Positions 17,718 to 25,965 of a DNA stretch of 64,000 nucleotides are shown piece by piece. How positions within the stretch are numbered: position 1 is the first letter of the stretch; every line of letters begins with the position of its first letter. The DNA is from Hydrogenophaga sp. (GTDB lineage Bacteria; Pseudomonadota; Gammaproteobacteria; Burkholderiales; Burkholderiaceae_C), in NCBI GenBank assembly GCA_016741995.1, contig JACVCO010000003.1:62001-126000 (forward strand), written 5' to 3'. Below the pieces are notes generated by a model that worked only from the letters and a program-made list of their open reading frames with translations, was not told where the DNA came from and ran no database searches. The translations under genes were made by a program, and so were the position numbers.

Positions 17718-18433
17718 GCCATCGCGCCGTTGATGCCGATGACCTGGCCGCTGATGTAGGCCGCGCGGTCCGACGCGAGGAAGGCCACAAGATCGGCCAC
17801 TTCATCGGCGCGGCCCGCGCGCTGCATGGGCACCAGCTGCTTCACCATCGCCGCGTCGAACACGCCCTCGGCCATGCCGCTGTCGATGATGCCCGGCGCC
17901 ACCGCGTTCACGGTGATGCCGCGCGAGGCCACCTCCAGCGCCAGCGAACGGCCTGCGGCATGCAAGGCGGCCTTGGCGGCCGAGTAGTTCACCTGCCCGC
18001 GGTTGCCCACCACCGCCGACACCGAGGTGATGTTGATCACCCGGCCCCAGCGCGTGCGGATCATGGGCATCATGAGCGGCTGGGTGACGTTGAAGAAACC
18101 GTTGAGCGAGACATCGACCACGCGGTCCCATTGCTCGCCCGTCATGCCGGGGAACACGGCGTCGTCGTGCACGCCCGCGTTGTTCACCAGCACCTGCACC
18201 GGGCCGGCTTCGAGCACCGCGGCCAAGGCCGCGGCACTGGCCTCGCGGTCGGTCACGTCGAAGCGCAGAGCCTGCGCCTGCCCACCCGTGGCGAGGATGC
18301 GGTCGACCACCGCCTGCGCGCGTTCCAGACCCTGGTTGGCGTGCACCAGCACGTGCAGGCCGTCCTGCGCCAGGCGCTGCGCAATGGCCGCTCCCAGGCC
18401 CCCGCTGCCGCCGGTGATCAGCGCGCGCTTCAT
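17714..18433 (-). CDS. 3-oxoacyl-ACP reductase (FabG-like SDR), polyene cluster
   Basis: 239 residues starting at the ATG that overlaps the dehydratase stop. Cofactor motif T-G-G-S-G-G-L-G at 7-14 and NNAG at 84-87; catalytic Ser137, Tyr150 and Lys154. It reduces the beta-keto group after each condensation. It is the last gene of the sixteen-gene minus-strand operon. FabG-like enzymes are the ketoreductase of all aryl-polyene clusters. Confidence 0.94.
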   Translation of the reverse strand: MKRALITGGSGGLGAAIAQRLAQDGLHVLVHANQGLERAQAVVDRILATGGQAQALRFDVTDREASAAALAAVLEAGPVQVLVNNAGVHDDAVFPGMTGEQWDRVVDVSLNGFFNVTQPLMMPMIRTRWGRVINITSVSAVVGNRGQVNYSAAKAALHAAGRSLALEVASRGITVNAVAPGIIDSGMAEGVFDAAMVKQLVPMQRAGRADEVADLVAFLASDRAAYISGQVIGINGAMA

Positions 18434-18888
18434 GCCAGGCCCCCGGCATCGAGCACGACGGCGGCTCGGCCCTCGGCCAGGCAACCGCGCGCGGCCTCGA
18501 CGCGAAAGCCGTAGATCACGTTGCGCGCATCGCCCGAGAGGCGTTCGGCGCGCACGCGCAGCGGGGTGTCGCGGGCCTCGATGGTGTGGGCGTGCAACTG
18601 CACGCTGCGCACGCTGGCCAGGTAACCGGCGCGCGGCGCGTCGTTTGCGCTGGCGATCAGGGCGCCGTGCACGGCCATGGCCTGCGCCGCGTATTCGATG
18701 GCGTGCACCGCGCCCATGCCCGCGGCGCTACGCAGCGGGTGCGCGGCCAGGTCGCCAAGGCGGGCTTCGCACACGATGGTGTCGTCCGACCATTCGAGCA
18801 CGGTGTCGAGCAGGCACATGTCGAGCTGGTGCGGAATGCGCTGGGCGATCCAGTGCCGATCGAGCGGCGGCGTGGGGGCAGGCGTCAT
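18430..18888 (-). CDS. Hotdog-fold 3-hydroxyacyl-ACP dehydratase (ApeP/FabZ-like)
   Basis: 152 residues. It starts in FabZ style (IPHQLDMCLLDTVLEW) and has the central helix GAVHAIEYAAQAMAVHGAL typical of the hotdog dehydratases found in aryl-polyene clusters. It would remove water from 3-hydroxyacyl-ACP to give the trans double bonds. It overlaps its neighbours at both ends by ATGA. A second, shorter hotdog protein is encoded at 26858-27160; the two may form a heteromer, as described for ApeI/ApeP. Confidence 0.85.
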   Translation of the reverse strand: MTPAPTPPLDRHWIAQRIPHQLDMCLLDTVLEWSDDTIVCEARLGDLAAHPLRSAAGMGAVHAIEYAAQAMAVHGALIASANDAPRAGYLASVRSVQLHAHTIEARDTPLRVRAERLSGDARNVIYGFRVEAARGCLAEGRAAVVLDAGGLA

Positions 18889-19682
18889 GGTCGGCGGGGC
18901 GTGAACTGCACGCGGATGTGTTGCGGGGCGAGGTATTCAAGCACCACGGGGCGGTCGTCACGCTGCGCGATGCGCTCGAGCAAAGGCAGGCTGCGCAACG
19001 CGGGGAAGGTGGCGCGCAGGCCTTCGAGCGGCGCGCCCGCCATGGGCTCGAAGGCATCGCGCGTGAGGGTGGTGTGCAAGGTGCCCAGGCTGTGTTCGCG
19101 GGGTTCGGTGCCGAGCCAGAAGGCCACACCCGCGGCGTCGGGCACGGGGCGGCACGCGTGCAAGGGCTCGGGGTACTCGCTGTCGTAGGCCACGATCAGC
19201 AGCTCGCCGCCTTCGCTGCCCAACTGGCCGAGCGCGTCGATCCAGCCCGCGCCAAAGCTGGCGTCGTACGCGCACAGCACTTGGCTGGGCGCCATGGAGC
19301 GCGTGGCAATGCCCCAGTAACCCGCCGCGGCGTTGTGCACCGAGTTGTGAAAGCGCGTGGGCGAGATGGCGCGGTCCTCTCCGGCGAGCTGCTCACACAA
19401 GGCGTGGCAGTTGTGGCCGTCGGCCCCGGAGGCGGTGAACACCGTCGCCACCTCGGCGGCGTCGTGCCCGTCGAGCGCCCGCAGGCCCAGGGCCAGGGCC
19501 ACGCGCACCACGCGGCTGGCGCGGCGGCGTTCGGCCGCGGGCAGCGCGTCGGCCGGGGGCAGCACCGAAGGCGCATGCACCCAGGCCTGTTCGCCGCGCA
19601 ACACGGCCGCGGCCTGCGGCCAATCGGGCAGGCCCGGGGCGATGAGGGAAAGGCCGTGCAACCAGACCGGTGCCGCGTTCAT
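18885..19682 (-). CDS. Ketosynthase-like chain length factor (Ketoacyl-synt_2 domain)
   Basis: 265 residues, about two-thirds of a normal ketosynthase and matching the short Ketoacyl-synt_2 proteins of aryl-polyene loci. It keeps HNSVHNAAAGYW but has no Cys at the position of the active-site nucleophile; the corresponding region reads CAYDASFGAGW. Such subunits pair with the catalytic KS encoded immediately upstream (4-bp overlap at 19679-19682) and influence chain length. The gene is intact, not a frameshifted remnant: the length is what the family shows. Confidence 0.85.
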   Translation of the reverse strand: MNAAPVWLHGLSLIAPGLPDWPQAAAVLRGEQAWVHAPSVLPPADALPAAERRRASRVVRVALALGLRALDGHDAAEVATVFTASGADGHNCHALCEQLAGEDRAISPTRFHNSVHNAAAGYWGIATRSMAPSQVLCAYDASFGAGWIDALGQLGSEGGELLIVAYDSEYPEPLHACRPVPDAAGVAFWLGTEPREHSLGTLHTTLTRDAFEPMAGAPLEGLRATFPALRSLPLLERIAQRDDRPVVLEYLAPQHIRVQFTPRRP

Positions 19683-20869
19683 GGCGCCGCCTTTCCGAAC
19701 ACCAGGCTGCAGTTGCTGCCGCCGAAACCGAAGGAATTGGACAAGGCGTGGCGCAGGCCGGGCGCCGCGCGGCCTTGCAGCAGGTAATCGACCTCGATCG
19801 CCGGATCGGGCTGCCGGGTGCCCGGGCTGCCCGGCAGCCAGGCCTCGTCGAGCGCGATGGCGCAGACCACCGCTTCGAGCGCACCCGCCGCGCCCAGCGT
19901 GTGGCCCGTGGCGCCTTTGGTGGACGAGCACGGCACACGACGACCGAACAGACCGCTCACGGCCAGGCCCTCGGCCGCGTCGTTCGCGGGGGTGGCGGTG
20001 CCGTGCAGGTTGATGTAGCCGATGTCGCCGGCCTGCAAACCGGCCGAGCGCAGCGCTGCCGCCATGGCGCGCTGCGCGCCCAGGCCCTGTGGGTGCGGGG
20101 CCGACATGTGGTGGGCGTCGCTCGACTCGCCCACGCCCAGCAGTTGCACGGCCGCGGGCGTGTCGGCGCGCTCCAGCAGCGCGAAGGCCGCGGCCTCGCC
20201 GATGGAGATGCCGTCGCGCTGCGCGTCGCCCGGGCGGCAGGGTTGTGCCGAGGTGAGCTGCAGCGAAGCGAAGCCGTAGAGCGTGGTGAGGCACAGCGAG
20301 TCCACCCCGCCGACGATGGCGGCGTCGATGCTGCCGGCGTGCAACTGGCGCGCCGCGGCAGCGAACACCTTGGCGCTGGACGAGCACGCGCTGGACAGGC
20401 TCATCGCCATGCCCTGCAGGCCGAAGGCCGCGTGCACGAAAGCCGCCACCGAGAAGGTGTTGTGCGTGTCGGCGTAGCGGAACCACGCGGGCAGCACGCC
20501 GGTGGCCGCGTCGCGCTCGCGGTAGGCCAGCTCGGTCTGCAGGATGCCCGAGGTGCTGGTGCCGAGAAACACGCCCACGCGGTCGGCTCCGTGGCGCGCC
20601 ACGGCCTCGCGCACGCGATCGGCAAAGCCGTCCTGCTGCAGGCCCAGCCAAGCCAGGCGGTTGTTGCGGCAATCGAAACGGCGCAGGTGCTCGGGCAGCG
20701 CGGCGTGGTCAACGCCCGCGACCTCGCCCACCCAGGTGGGCAGCTCCACGGTTTCGAAGTGGCAAGGGGCCAGGCCGCTGCGCTGCTCGCGCAGCGCGCG
20801 GCGGTGCGCGTCCACGCCCTGGCCCAGGCAGGATGTGGCGGTGTGGGCGGTGATTGAAATGGGTGACAT
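19679..20869 (-). CDS. Beta-ketoacyl-ACP synthase (FabF/FabB-like), polyene cluster
   Basis: 396 residues with the full KAS I/II triad: Cys162 in S-S-A-C-S-S-S, His289 in N-L-H-G-T-A-T, and His323 in K-G-A-T-G-H-T-L-G-A-A-G. The C-terminal FGFGGSN motif is present. It condenses malonyl-ACP with the growing polyene chain. Overlap with the chain-length-factor gene suggests the two proteins are made in equal amounts and form a heterodimer. Confidence 0.94.
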   Translation of the reverse strand: MSPISITAHTATSCLGQGVDAHRRALREQRSGLAPCHFETVELPTWVGEVAGVDHAALPEHLRRFDCRNNRLAWLGLQQDGFADRVREAVARHGADRVGVFLGTSTSGILQTELAYRERDAATGVLPAWFRYADTHNTFSVAAFVHAAFGLQGMAMSLSSACSSSAKVFAAAARQLHAGSIDAAIVGGVDSLCLTTLYGFASLQLTSAQPCRPGDAQRDGISIGEAAAFALLERADTPAAVQLLGVGESSDAHHMSAPHPQGLGAQRAMAAALRSAGLQAGDIGYINLHGTATPANDAAEGLAVSGLFGRRVPCSSTKGATGHTLGAAGALEAVVCAIALDEAWLPGSPGTRQPDPAIEVDYLLQGRAAPGLRHALSNSFGFGGSNCSLVFGKAAP

Positions 20870-20884
20870 GAAGAACAGGGGCGC

Positions 20885-21604
20885 TCAGCGCACGCGGCAA
20901 TACAGCATCACATTGGCAAAGGGCTTGTTGCCGCTCATGTCGCGGCTGTCCACCTCGAAGCCCAGGGCCTCGAGATCGGCACGCCATTCGGCCAGCGGCC
21001 GCGCGTACATGCGCGGCAGGCGGTGCCCACGCGCGAAAGTGACCACACGATCCACCCCGTTGCACACGTGGTAACGCCAACCGGCCGACGCGTCACCGAT
21101 GCGGGTGAGGAACACGCCGCCGCGGGGCAGCGCATCGCGGATGCGCGCGAGCAGCGCGCGCTGCTGCGGCACGCTCACGTAGTGCAGTGCGTCCAGGATG
21201 GTGACGGCGTCGGGCTGGCCGAGATCGGCCTGCGTCATGTCGCCCAGCTCGATGCGCACCACCGGGTGGTCCGCGCCAAACGCCTGCCGCGCGCGGTCCA
21301 CGTCGCTGGCCATGAGTTCGACGCCGCGCAGGGCGCCGGGCTGCGGTGGCGCGGCCCAGCCAACGGGCCAGCGCCCTTGCGCGGCCAGTTGCTGCGCGCC
21401 CAGCAGCCAAGAGAACAGGCTGCCCTGGCCGCTACCGAGGTCGAGCACGCGCGGCGCGTGGCTCAACAGGCCGCGGCGCAGGATGTCGTGAAAGATGGTG
21501 TCGTGCCCGAGCTTGCCGCGCGCGTAGTGGTAGGCGAAGCGGCCCGACGAGCGATAGCGTTCGCTCGCGAGGTTCACCAGTTCGTTGAGGGTGGGCTGGC
21601 TCAT
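20885..21604 (-). CDS. Class I SAM-dependent methyltransferase
   Basis: 239 residues. The SAM-binding motif V-L-D-L-G-S-G-Q-G is at about 53-61, and D-A-L-H-Y follows as motif IV. O- or C-methylation of the aromatic head group is common in aryl polyenes, and this gene is inside the operon (4-bp overlap with the deacetylase gene, 15 bp before the KS). The position of the methyl group cannot be read from sequence. Confidence 0.88.
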   Translation of the reverse strand: MSQPTLNELVNLASERYRSSGRFAYHYARGKLGHDTIFHDILRRGLLSHAPRVLDLGSGQGSLFSWLLGAQQLAAQGRWPVGWAAPPQPGALRGVELMASDVDRARQAFGADHPVVRIELGDMTQADLGQPDAVTILDALHYVSVPQQRALLARIRDALPRGGVFLTRIGDASAGWRYHVCNGVDRVVTFARGHRLPRMYARPLAEWRADLEALGFEVDSRDMSGNKPFANVMLYCRVR

Positions 21605-22437
21605 GGGAGGGTGTGGGAAAGCGTGACCGGTTGCAGGCCCAGGCGGCGCGCCTCGGCCATCACCCGCGGCAGCACCTGCAGCAACACGGGTGTGCCATCG
21701 GCCGAGCGCGCGCTGTGGCCGTCGTGCAGCAGCAGGATGTCGCCCGCCGCGAAGCCCTGGAGCAGGCGGCGCTGCACGGCAGCCGCATCGCCGCTGCGCG
21801 TGTCGAAGCCGCGGCGCGTCCAGCTCGCGTGCTGCAGGCCCAGCGTGTGCAGCACCGGGTCGAGAAAGGGGTTGCGCAGGCCCGCGGTGGGGCGGAAGAA
21901 CCGCGGCGCCTGGCCCGTGACGTCGGACAGCACGGCCTGCGCCTGCGCGATGTCGCGCCGCATGCGGCCCGGCCCGAACAGCGAGAAAGCGTTGGAATGG
22001 CCGTGGCCGTGGTTCTCCACGCGGTGGCCCCGTTCAACGATGGCGCGGCACAACGCCGGCTGCGCCTGCGCGCGGTGGCCGATGCAGAAGAAGCTGGCTT
22101 TCGCGCCCAGCTCGTCGAGCAGGTCGAGCACACGCGGCGTAACCTCGGGGTCGGGGCCGTCGTCGATGGTGATGGCGAACGCTTTATGTGCAGCGGCTTC
22201 GGCCGGCAGCCGCACCCAGTTGGAACCCAGGGATTGCGAGCGCGGCCACAGGCTTGCACCCACCAGGGCCAGGTGGTTGGCCACCACACCCGAGGCCAGC
22301 CAGGGCCACCAGCCGGGTTGCCACAGGCCCGCACCCAGCGCGGCACCGTGCACCAGCACGCTGGCCTGCAGCAGCGGTGCGGGCCGCCAGCGCGGCGCGT
22401 TCACCGGGGCCGTGTCGGGCGGCCTTGTGGCGCTCAC
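21601..22437 (-). CDS. Polysaccharide deacetylase (NodB-homology domain) protein
   Basis: 278 residues. The GTG at 22437 overlaps the preceding TGA (GTGA); no ATG gives the membrane segment. Two hydrophobic helices are at about 20-55, then the NodB fold: motif 1 ITIDDGPDPE with the catalytic/metal Asp pair, motif 2 ENHGHGHSN with the metal His, and a late LLHDGH. It is a membrane-anchored carbohydrate-esterase-4 enzyme. N-deacetylation of an aminosugar head group or of envelope glycan is possible; its role in a polyene locus is unclear. Confidence 0.87.
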   Translation of the reverse strand: MSATRPPDTAPVNAPRWRPAPLLQASVLVHGAALGAGLWQPGWWPWLASGVVANHLALVGASLWPRSQSLGSNWVRLPAEAAAHKAFAITIDDGPDPEVTPRVLDLLDELGAKASFFCIGHRAQAQPALCRAIVERGHRVENHGHGHSNAFSLFGPGRMRRDIAQAQAVLSDVTGQAPRFFRPTAGLRNPFLDPVLHTLGLQHASWTRRGFDTRSGDAAAVQRRLLQGFAAGDILLLHDGHSARSADGTPVLLQVLPRVMAEARRLGLQPVTLSHTLP

Positions 22438-23072
22438 TGGCGCGCCTCCGACGCCAGGAAGGCGGACCACAAGGGCCGCCAGCAGGCCCAGTCGTGCCCG
22501 CCGTCGGCGCGCTGCACCTGCGCAGCGTCCAGGCGCGCGGCCATGCGGTCCATGCCATCGGCAAAGCGGTCCTGCCGGCCATAGCCCATCCACACGCGGG
22601 GGCGCCGCGGTGGTTGCTTCCACCAGGCCCACACCGCCAGCGCAGGATCGGCCTCGCCCGGTGCGGGGCCGTTCCACGCATCCAGCCCCCCTGCCCGCTC
22701 GATGGCACCCCAGGCCAGGCGGTCGCCCGGGTAGGGCGCGAGCAGGCACAGGCCGTCCAGCAGGTCGGCATGGCGCTGCGCGCACAGCACGGCCTGCCAG
22801 CCCCCGAGCGACAAGCCACCCAGCCACAGCCGCTGCACGGCACCCCGTGCGGGTTGCAGCCACTCGGCCACCAGCGCATCGATCACGTCGGCACCATCAA
22901 AGCGTTGTGCCTGCAGGTCGATGGCGACCATGTCGATCGCGAAGCCATGCGCCGCTGCCTCGGCGTCCCAGCCCTGGGCGGCGATGTCCTCGGCCGCCAT
23001 GGCCGCCCCGGGCAGCCAGACGAGGCGCCACGGCGCGTCGCCACGCCAGCCGGGGAAACGAACAGCCCTCAT
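22434..23072 (-). CDS. Alpha/beta hydrolase (serine esterase-like)
   Basis: 212 residues from the ATG overlapping the exporter stop. Nucleophile elbow G-L-S-L-G-G (Ser88), likely acid Asp168 (YGRQD) and His193 (GGHDW). No signal peptide, so cytoplasmic. It may act as an editing thioesterase or release enzyme for the polyene assembly line; no other thioesterase is encoded in the operon. That role is inference from position. Confidence 0.82.
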   Translation of the reverse strand: MRAVRFPGWRGDAPWRLVWLPGAAMAAEDIAAQGWDAEAAAHGFAIDMVAIDLQAQRFDGADVIDALVAEWLQPARGAVQRLWLGGLSLGGWQAVLCAQRHADLLDGLCLLAPYPGDRLAWGAIERAGGLDAWNGPAPGEADPALAVWAWWKQPPRRPRVWMGYGRQDRFADGMDRMAARLDAAQVQRADGGHDWACWRPLWSAFLASEARQ

Positions 23073-25399
23073 GCCTCGGGCTCCGCCGGCGTGAGCACGG
23101 CCGACAACAGCAGGGCGAGCAAGGCCCCGGGCGCCACCGTGACGCCCACGGCCTTGAGCACCGGCACCGACGACAGCGACAGCACACCGAAACCGATGGC
23201 CGTGGTGCCACAGGCCACCAGCACCGACAGCAGCGCCTGCGGATCGGCCTGCGGATCGCGCCGCCAGCGTTCGACGAAGAGGGAGTAGTTGGAACCGACA
23301 GCCACGATGAGCAGCATGCCGATGAGATGCAGCAGGTGCAAGCGCACGCCCAGCAGGTGCAGGGTGGCCATCACGAGCACGACGGCCGCGGCAATCGGCA
23401 GCATCACACCGACGAGCCGGGGCACGCTGCGCAGCGACAGACCCATGACAAGCACGATGCCCGCCAGGCCCAGCAGCGAGAGCACGATGGCCTCGTTGAG
23501 GTAGGCGCCGTAGACGGTTTCGAACTCGTGCTTGAGGTCGATGAAGGCGGCGCCGCTGCCCTGCAGCGCGTTGCGCAGCGCGTCGGCCGGGATGTCGGAA
23601 TTGACCACGCCGGCCGCGGGGCGCAGCGGCAGCAGCGCGGTCCAGCCGTCGCTGCCGTGCTGCAGCAGCGAGTCGACCGCAAGCGCCAACGCCGAGGCCT
23701 GCAGATCGGCACGCCGCAGCGGCTCGGCCGTGCGTGCCCGGTCGACGGCCTCGACGAAAGGCTGCAGGCGCGCGGCGGAAACGGGCTGGCCCTGCAGCGC
23801 CTCGGCCAGGTGGCGCTGCAGTTGGTCGGGCGCCGGCAGGCTGCGCTGGCGCTCGCGCTGCAGGGCCTCGCTCGGCAGGAAACGCGCGGGGCTGTCGAAG
23901 CCGCCGATGAGCCCCTGCTCGACCAGCGGGGTCAGCCGCTGCGCCGCGGCCTCGGCCCCTTGCAGCGCGACCTCTTGCGTGGGCGCGCGCACCACCACGA
24001 TGTAGCGCGCATCGGGCGCACCGAGGTCGCCGCGCAGGCGCGCGTCGCGCTCGGCGTCTTTCAGGCTCACGCTGGACAGCGCCGACAGGTTGGGCTCCCA
24101 CAGGGCCTGGTGGTTGACCACGATGTAGCCCAGCGCCAGCACGGCCGCGCCCAGCACGGGCCAGCGCCAGGCCTGCAGCGACTGCACGCGCGGCGTGACC
24201 CAGGTCGGCAGCTCGGGCGTGCGGGCCACGTGGCCCGCGGCCAGCACGGGCAGCACCAGCCGCGTCGTCAGCGCGGCCACCACCACACCCGTCATGGCGT
24301 ACAGGCCCAGTTGCGCCAGCCCGGGAAAGCCCGAGAACAGCAAGGCACCGAAGCCCAGCACCGAGGTGGCCACACCCAGGCGGATCGTGGGCCAGAAGCG
24401 CTCGTGCCAGGCCTGGCCATCGCTGCGGCCGGTCTGCACGAAGTAATAGATGCCGTAGTCCACCGCCTCGCCAATGAGCGCGGCACCGAAGCCCGCGGTG
24501 ATCGCGAACACCGAGCCGTGCACCTGCCCCACCATCACCAGGCCCGCGAGCGAACCGCTGAGCGCAGGCACCATGGTCAGCAGCAGCGGGCGCCAGCGGC
24601 GGAACATGAACCACAGCAGCAGGCTGATGCCGATGGAGCTCGACAGCGTGAGGCGCGCGACGTCGGCCTGGATGGCGGCGCGCGCCTGCACGGCGAACAC
24701 CCCGGGGCCGGAGATGTCGAGCCGCAGCGCGCCCGGCTGCGCCGCGGCGAGTTCGTCGAACACCGTTTGCACACGCCCCATGGCCTCGGCCTGGCCGTCG
24801 GTGTCGGAGCCCAGGGCGCGCGTCTGCAGCAACATCAGGGCGCGCGTGCCATCGCGCGAAACCCACACGCCATCGGCCATCGAAGGCTGACCTTGCGATT
24901 GCCAGCCCATGAGCACCTCGAAGGCCTCGCCCGTGGGATCGGCCAGGAAGCCGGCCTTGAACGGCATGCCGGCGGGGGAGGACACGAGGTCGATCGCGTT
25001 GAGGACGGCATCGCGCAACCCGTCGACCGTGAAGCGCTGTTCGTTCACCGCGGGGCTGAGCGCGTAGCGGTGGCGCTGCAGCAGCGCGAGTTCCTGGTCG
25101 AAAGCCTCGAGTTCGCCGTTCTGCACCGAGACGAAGGCCGCGTCGGCCGCGAGCCGCTGGCGCAGCGCGCGCGAGCGTTCACCGCGCGCGGCGCTGTCGC
25201 CGCCCTCGATGGCCACCATGAGCAGGCGCGACACCACCCCCTCGCGCAACTGGTCCACCAGCACCTGCTGTTCGGCGCTGGGCTTGGCCGGCAGGAAGAA
25301 GGACAGATCGGTGGTGAAGCGCGTCTGCAGCGCGAGCATGCCCCCCACGGCCATGGCCAGCAGCCAGACCAACACCACCGGCCAGCGTTGGCGCGTCAC
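23069..25399 (-). CDS. MMPL/RND-superfamily exporter (COG4258-type), polyene cluster
   Basis: 776 residues with twelve predicted membrane helices in two six-helix halves and two large periplasmic domains. The GTG at 25399 overlaps the LolA-like gene stop (GTGA) and gives an immediate first helix. The first half has GEAVDYGIYYFVQTGR in helix 4 with the expected Asp; the second half has VGSNYSLFVERW, with Asn where many RND proteins have Asp. Members of this group accompany aryl-polyene genes and are thought to flip or export the finished lipid. Confidence 0.92.
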   Translation of the reverse strand: MTRQRWPVVLVWLLAMAVGGMLALQTRFTTDLSFFLPAKPSAEQQVLVDQLREGVVSRLLMVAIEGGDSAARGERSRALRQRLAADAAFVSVQNGELEAFDQELALLQRHRYALSPAVNEQRFTVDGLRDAVLNAIDLVSSPAGMPFKAGFLADPTGEAFEVLMGWQSQGQPSMADGVWVSRDGTRALMLLQTRALGSDTDGQAEAMGRVQTVFDELAAAQPGALRLDISGPGVFAVQARAAIQADVARLTLSSSIGISLLLWFMFRRWRPLLLTMVPALSGSLAGLVMVGQVHGSVFAITAGFGAALIGEAVDYGIYYFVQTGRSDGQAWHERFWPTIRLGVATSVLGFGALLFSGFPGLAQLGLYAMTGVVVAALTTRLVLPVLAAGHVARTPELPTWVTPRVQSLQAWRWPVLGAAVLALGYIVVNHQALWEPNLSALSSVSLKDAERDARLRGDLGAPDARYIVVVRAPTQEVALQGAEAAAQRLTPLVEQGLIGGFDSPARFLPSEALQRERQRSLPAPDQLQRHLAEALQGQPVSAARLQPFVEAVDRARTAEPLRRADLQASALALAVDSLLQHGSDGWTALLPLRPAAGVVNSDIPADALRNALQGSGAAFIDLKHEFETVYGAYLNEAIVLSLLGLAGIVLVMGLSLRSVPRLVGVMLPIAAAVVLVMATLHLLGVRLHLLHLIGMLLIVAVGSNYSLFVERWRRDPQADPQALLSVLVACGTTAIGFGVLSLSSVPVLKAVGVTVAPGALLALLLSAVLTPAEPEA

Positions 25400-25965
25400 G
25401 GCTTGGTCACCGGTTCGAGCCACATCTCGGTGCGGTCGCCGTCGGCCTGCGTGTATTCGATCGTGTCCACCACCGCGCCGCTGCCGGCGATGTCGATGCG
25501 CGAGACGATGTTGCGCAGGCGCGATTCGAGCGGGCGCAGCGTGAGCGTCCAGCGCTTGGGGGTGTTCTGCAGTTGCATGCTGTAGTAGCGCTGCAGGGCA
25601 GCGCGGTCGCCCTGCAGGGTGCTGCGCACGCTGGCCACGAAGGCCTCGACCTCGGGGCGCTGGTTGACCGGCATGCTCATGCGGCGCTTGTCGCGCTCCA
25701 GCGTGAGCGTGTCCTTGTCGAGCAGCAGGCGTTCGGGCCGCGGCGTGAGCGTGCGGCGTTCGAGGTAGTCGGGCGCGCGGTAGGTCATCTCGCCGCGCGA
25801 TTCGAGCGGGGCGTCGAGGATGGCCATGTGGCGGCGTTCGACGAAACGCACCGTGCCCCCGGGGTTGGTGGCCAGCGTGGCCATGAGGCGGTCGATGTCG
25901 TCGGCCGCGTGTGCGAACGACAAGGGCAGCGTCAGCGCCAGGAACCAGAGCCAGCGGAATTTCAT
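25396..25965 (-). CDS. LolA-like outer-membrane lipoprotein carrier, polyene cluster
   Basis: 189 residues with a cleavable signal peptide (cut near FAHA-A, residue 20) and a LolA-type half-barrel (FVERRHMAILDAPLESRGEMTYRAPDYLERRTL). A LolA homologue is a near-constant partner of the MMPL exporter in these loci and probably carries the hydrophobic polyene through the periplasm to the outer membrane. It is separate from housekeeping lolA. It overlaps neighbours at both ends. Confidence 0.88.
   Translation of the reverse strand: MKFRWLWFLALTLPLSFAHAADDIDRLMATLATNPGGTVRFVERRHMAILDAPLESRGEMTYRAPDYLERRTLTPRPERLLLDKDTLTLERDKRRMSMPVNQRPEVEAFVASVRSTLQGDRAALQRYYSMQLQNTPKRWTLTLRPLESRLRNIVSRIDIAGSGAVVDTIEYTQADGDRTEMWLEPVTKP

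Noticed and set aside
18885..19682. Suspected frameshift or truncation of a ketosynthase
   Set aside because: The 265-residue size and lack of the Cys agree with Ketoacyl-synt_2 CLF proteins; the frame is continuous and coupled to neighbours at both ends.
21023..25585. 1520-codon open frame on the plus strand opposite the polyene exporter and deacetylase
   Set aside because: It is the mirror of high-GC coding sequence; its His/Gln/Arg-rich composition, lack of domains and antisense position to genes with clear motifs mark it as a by-product.
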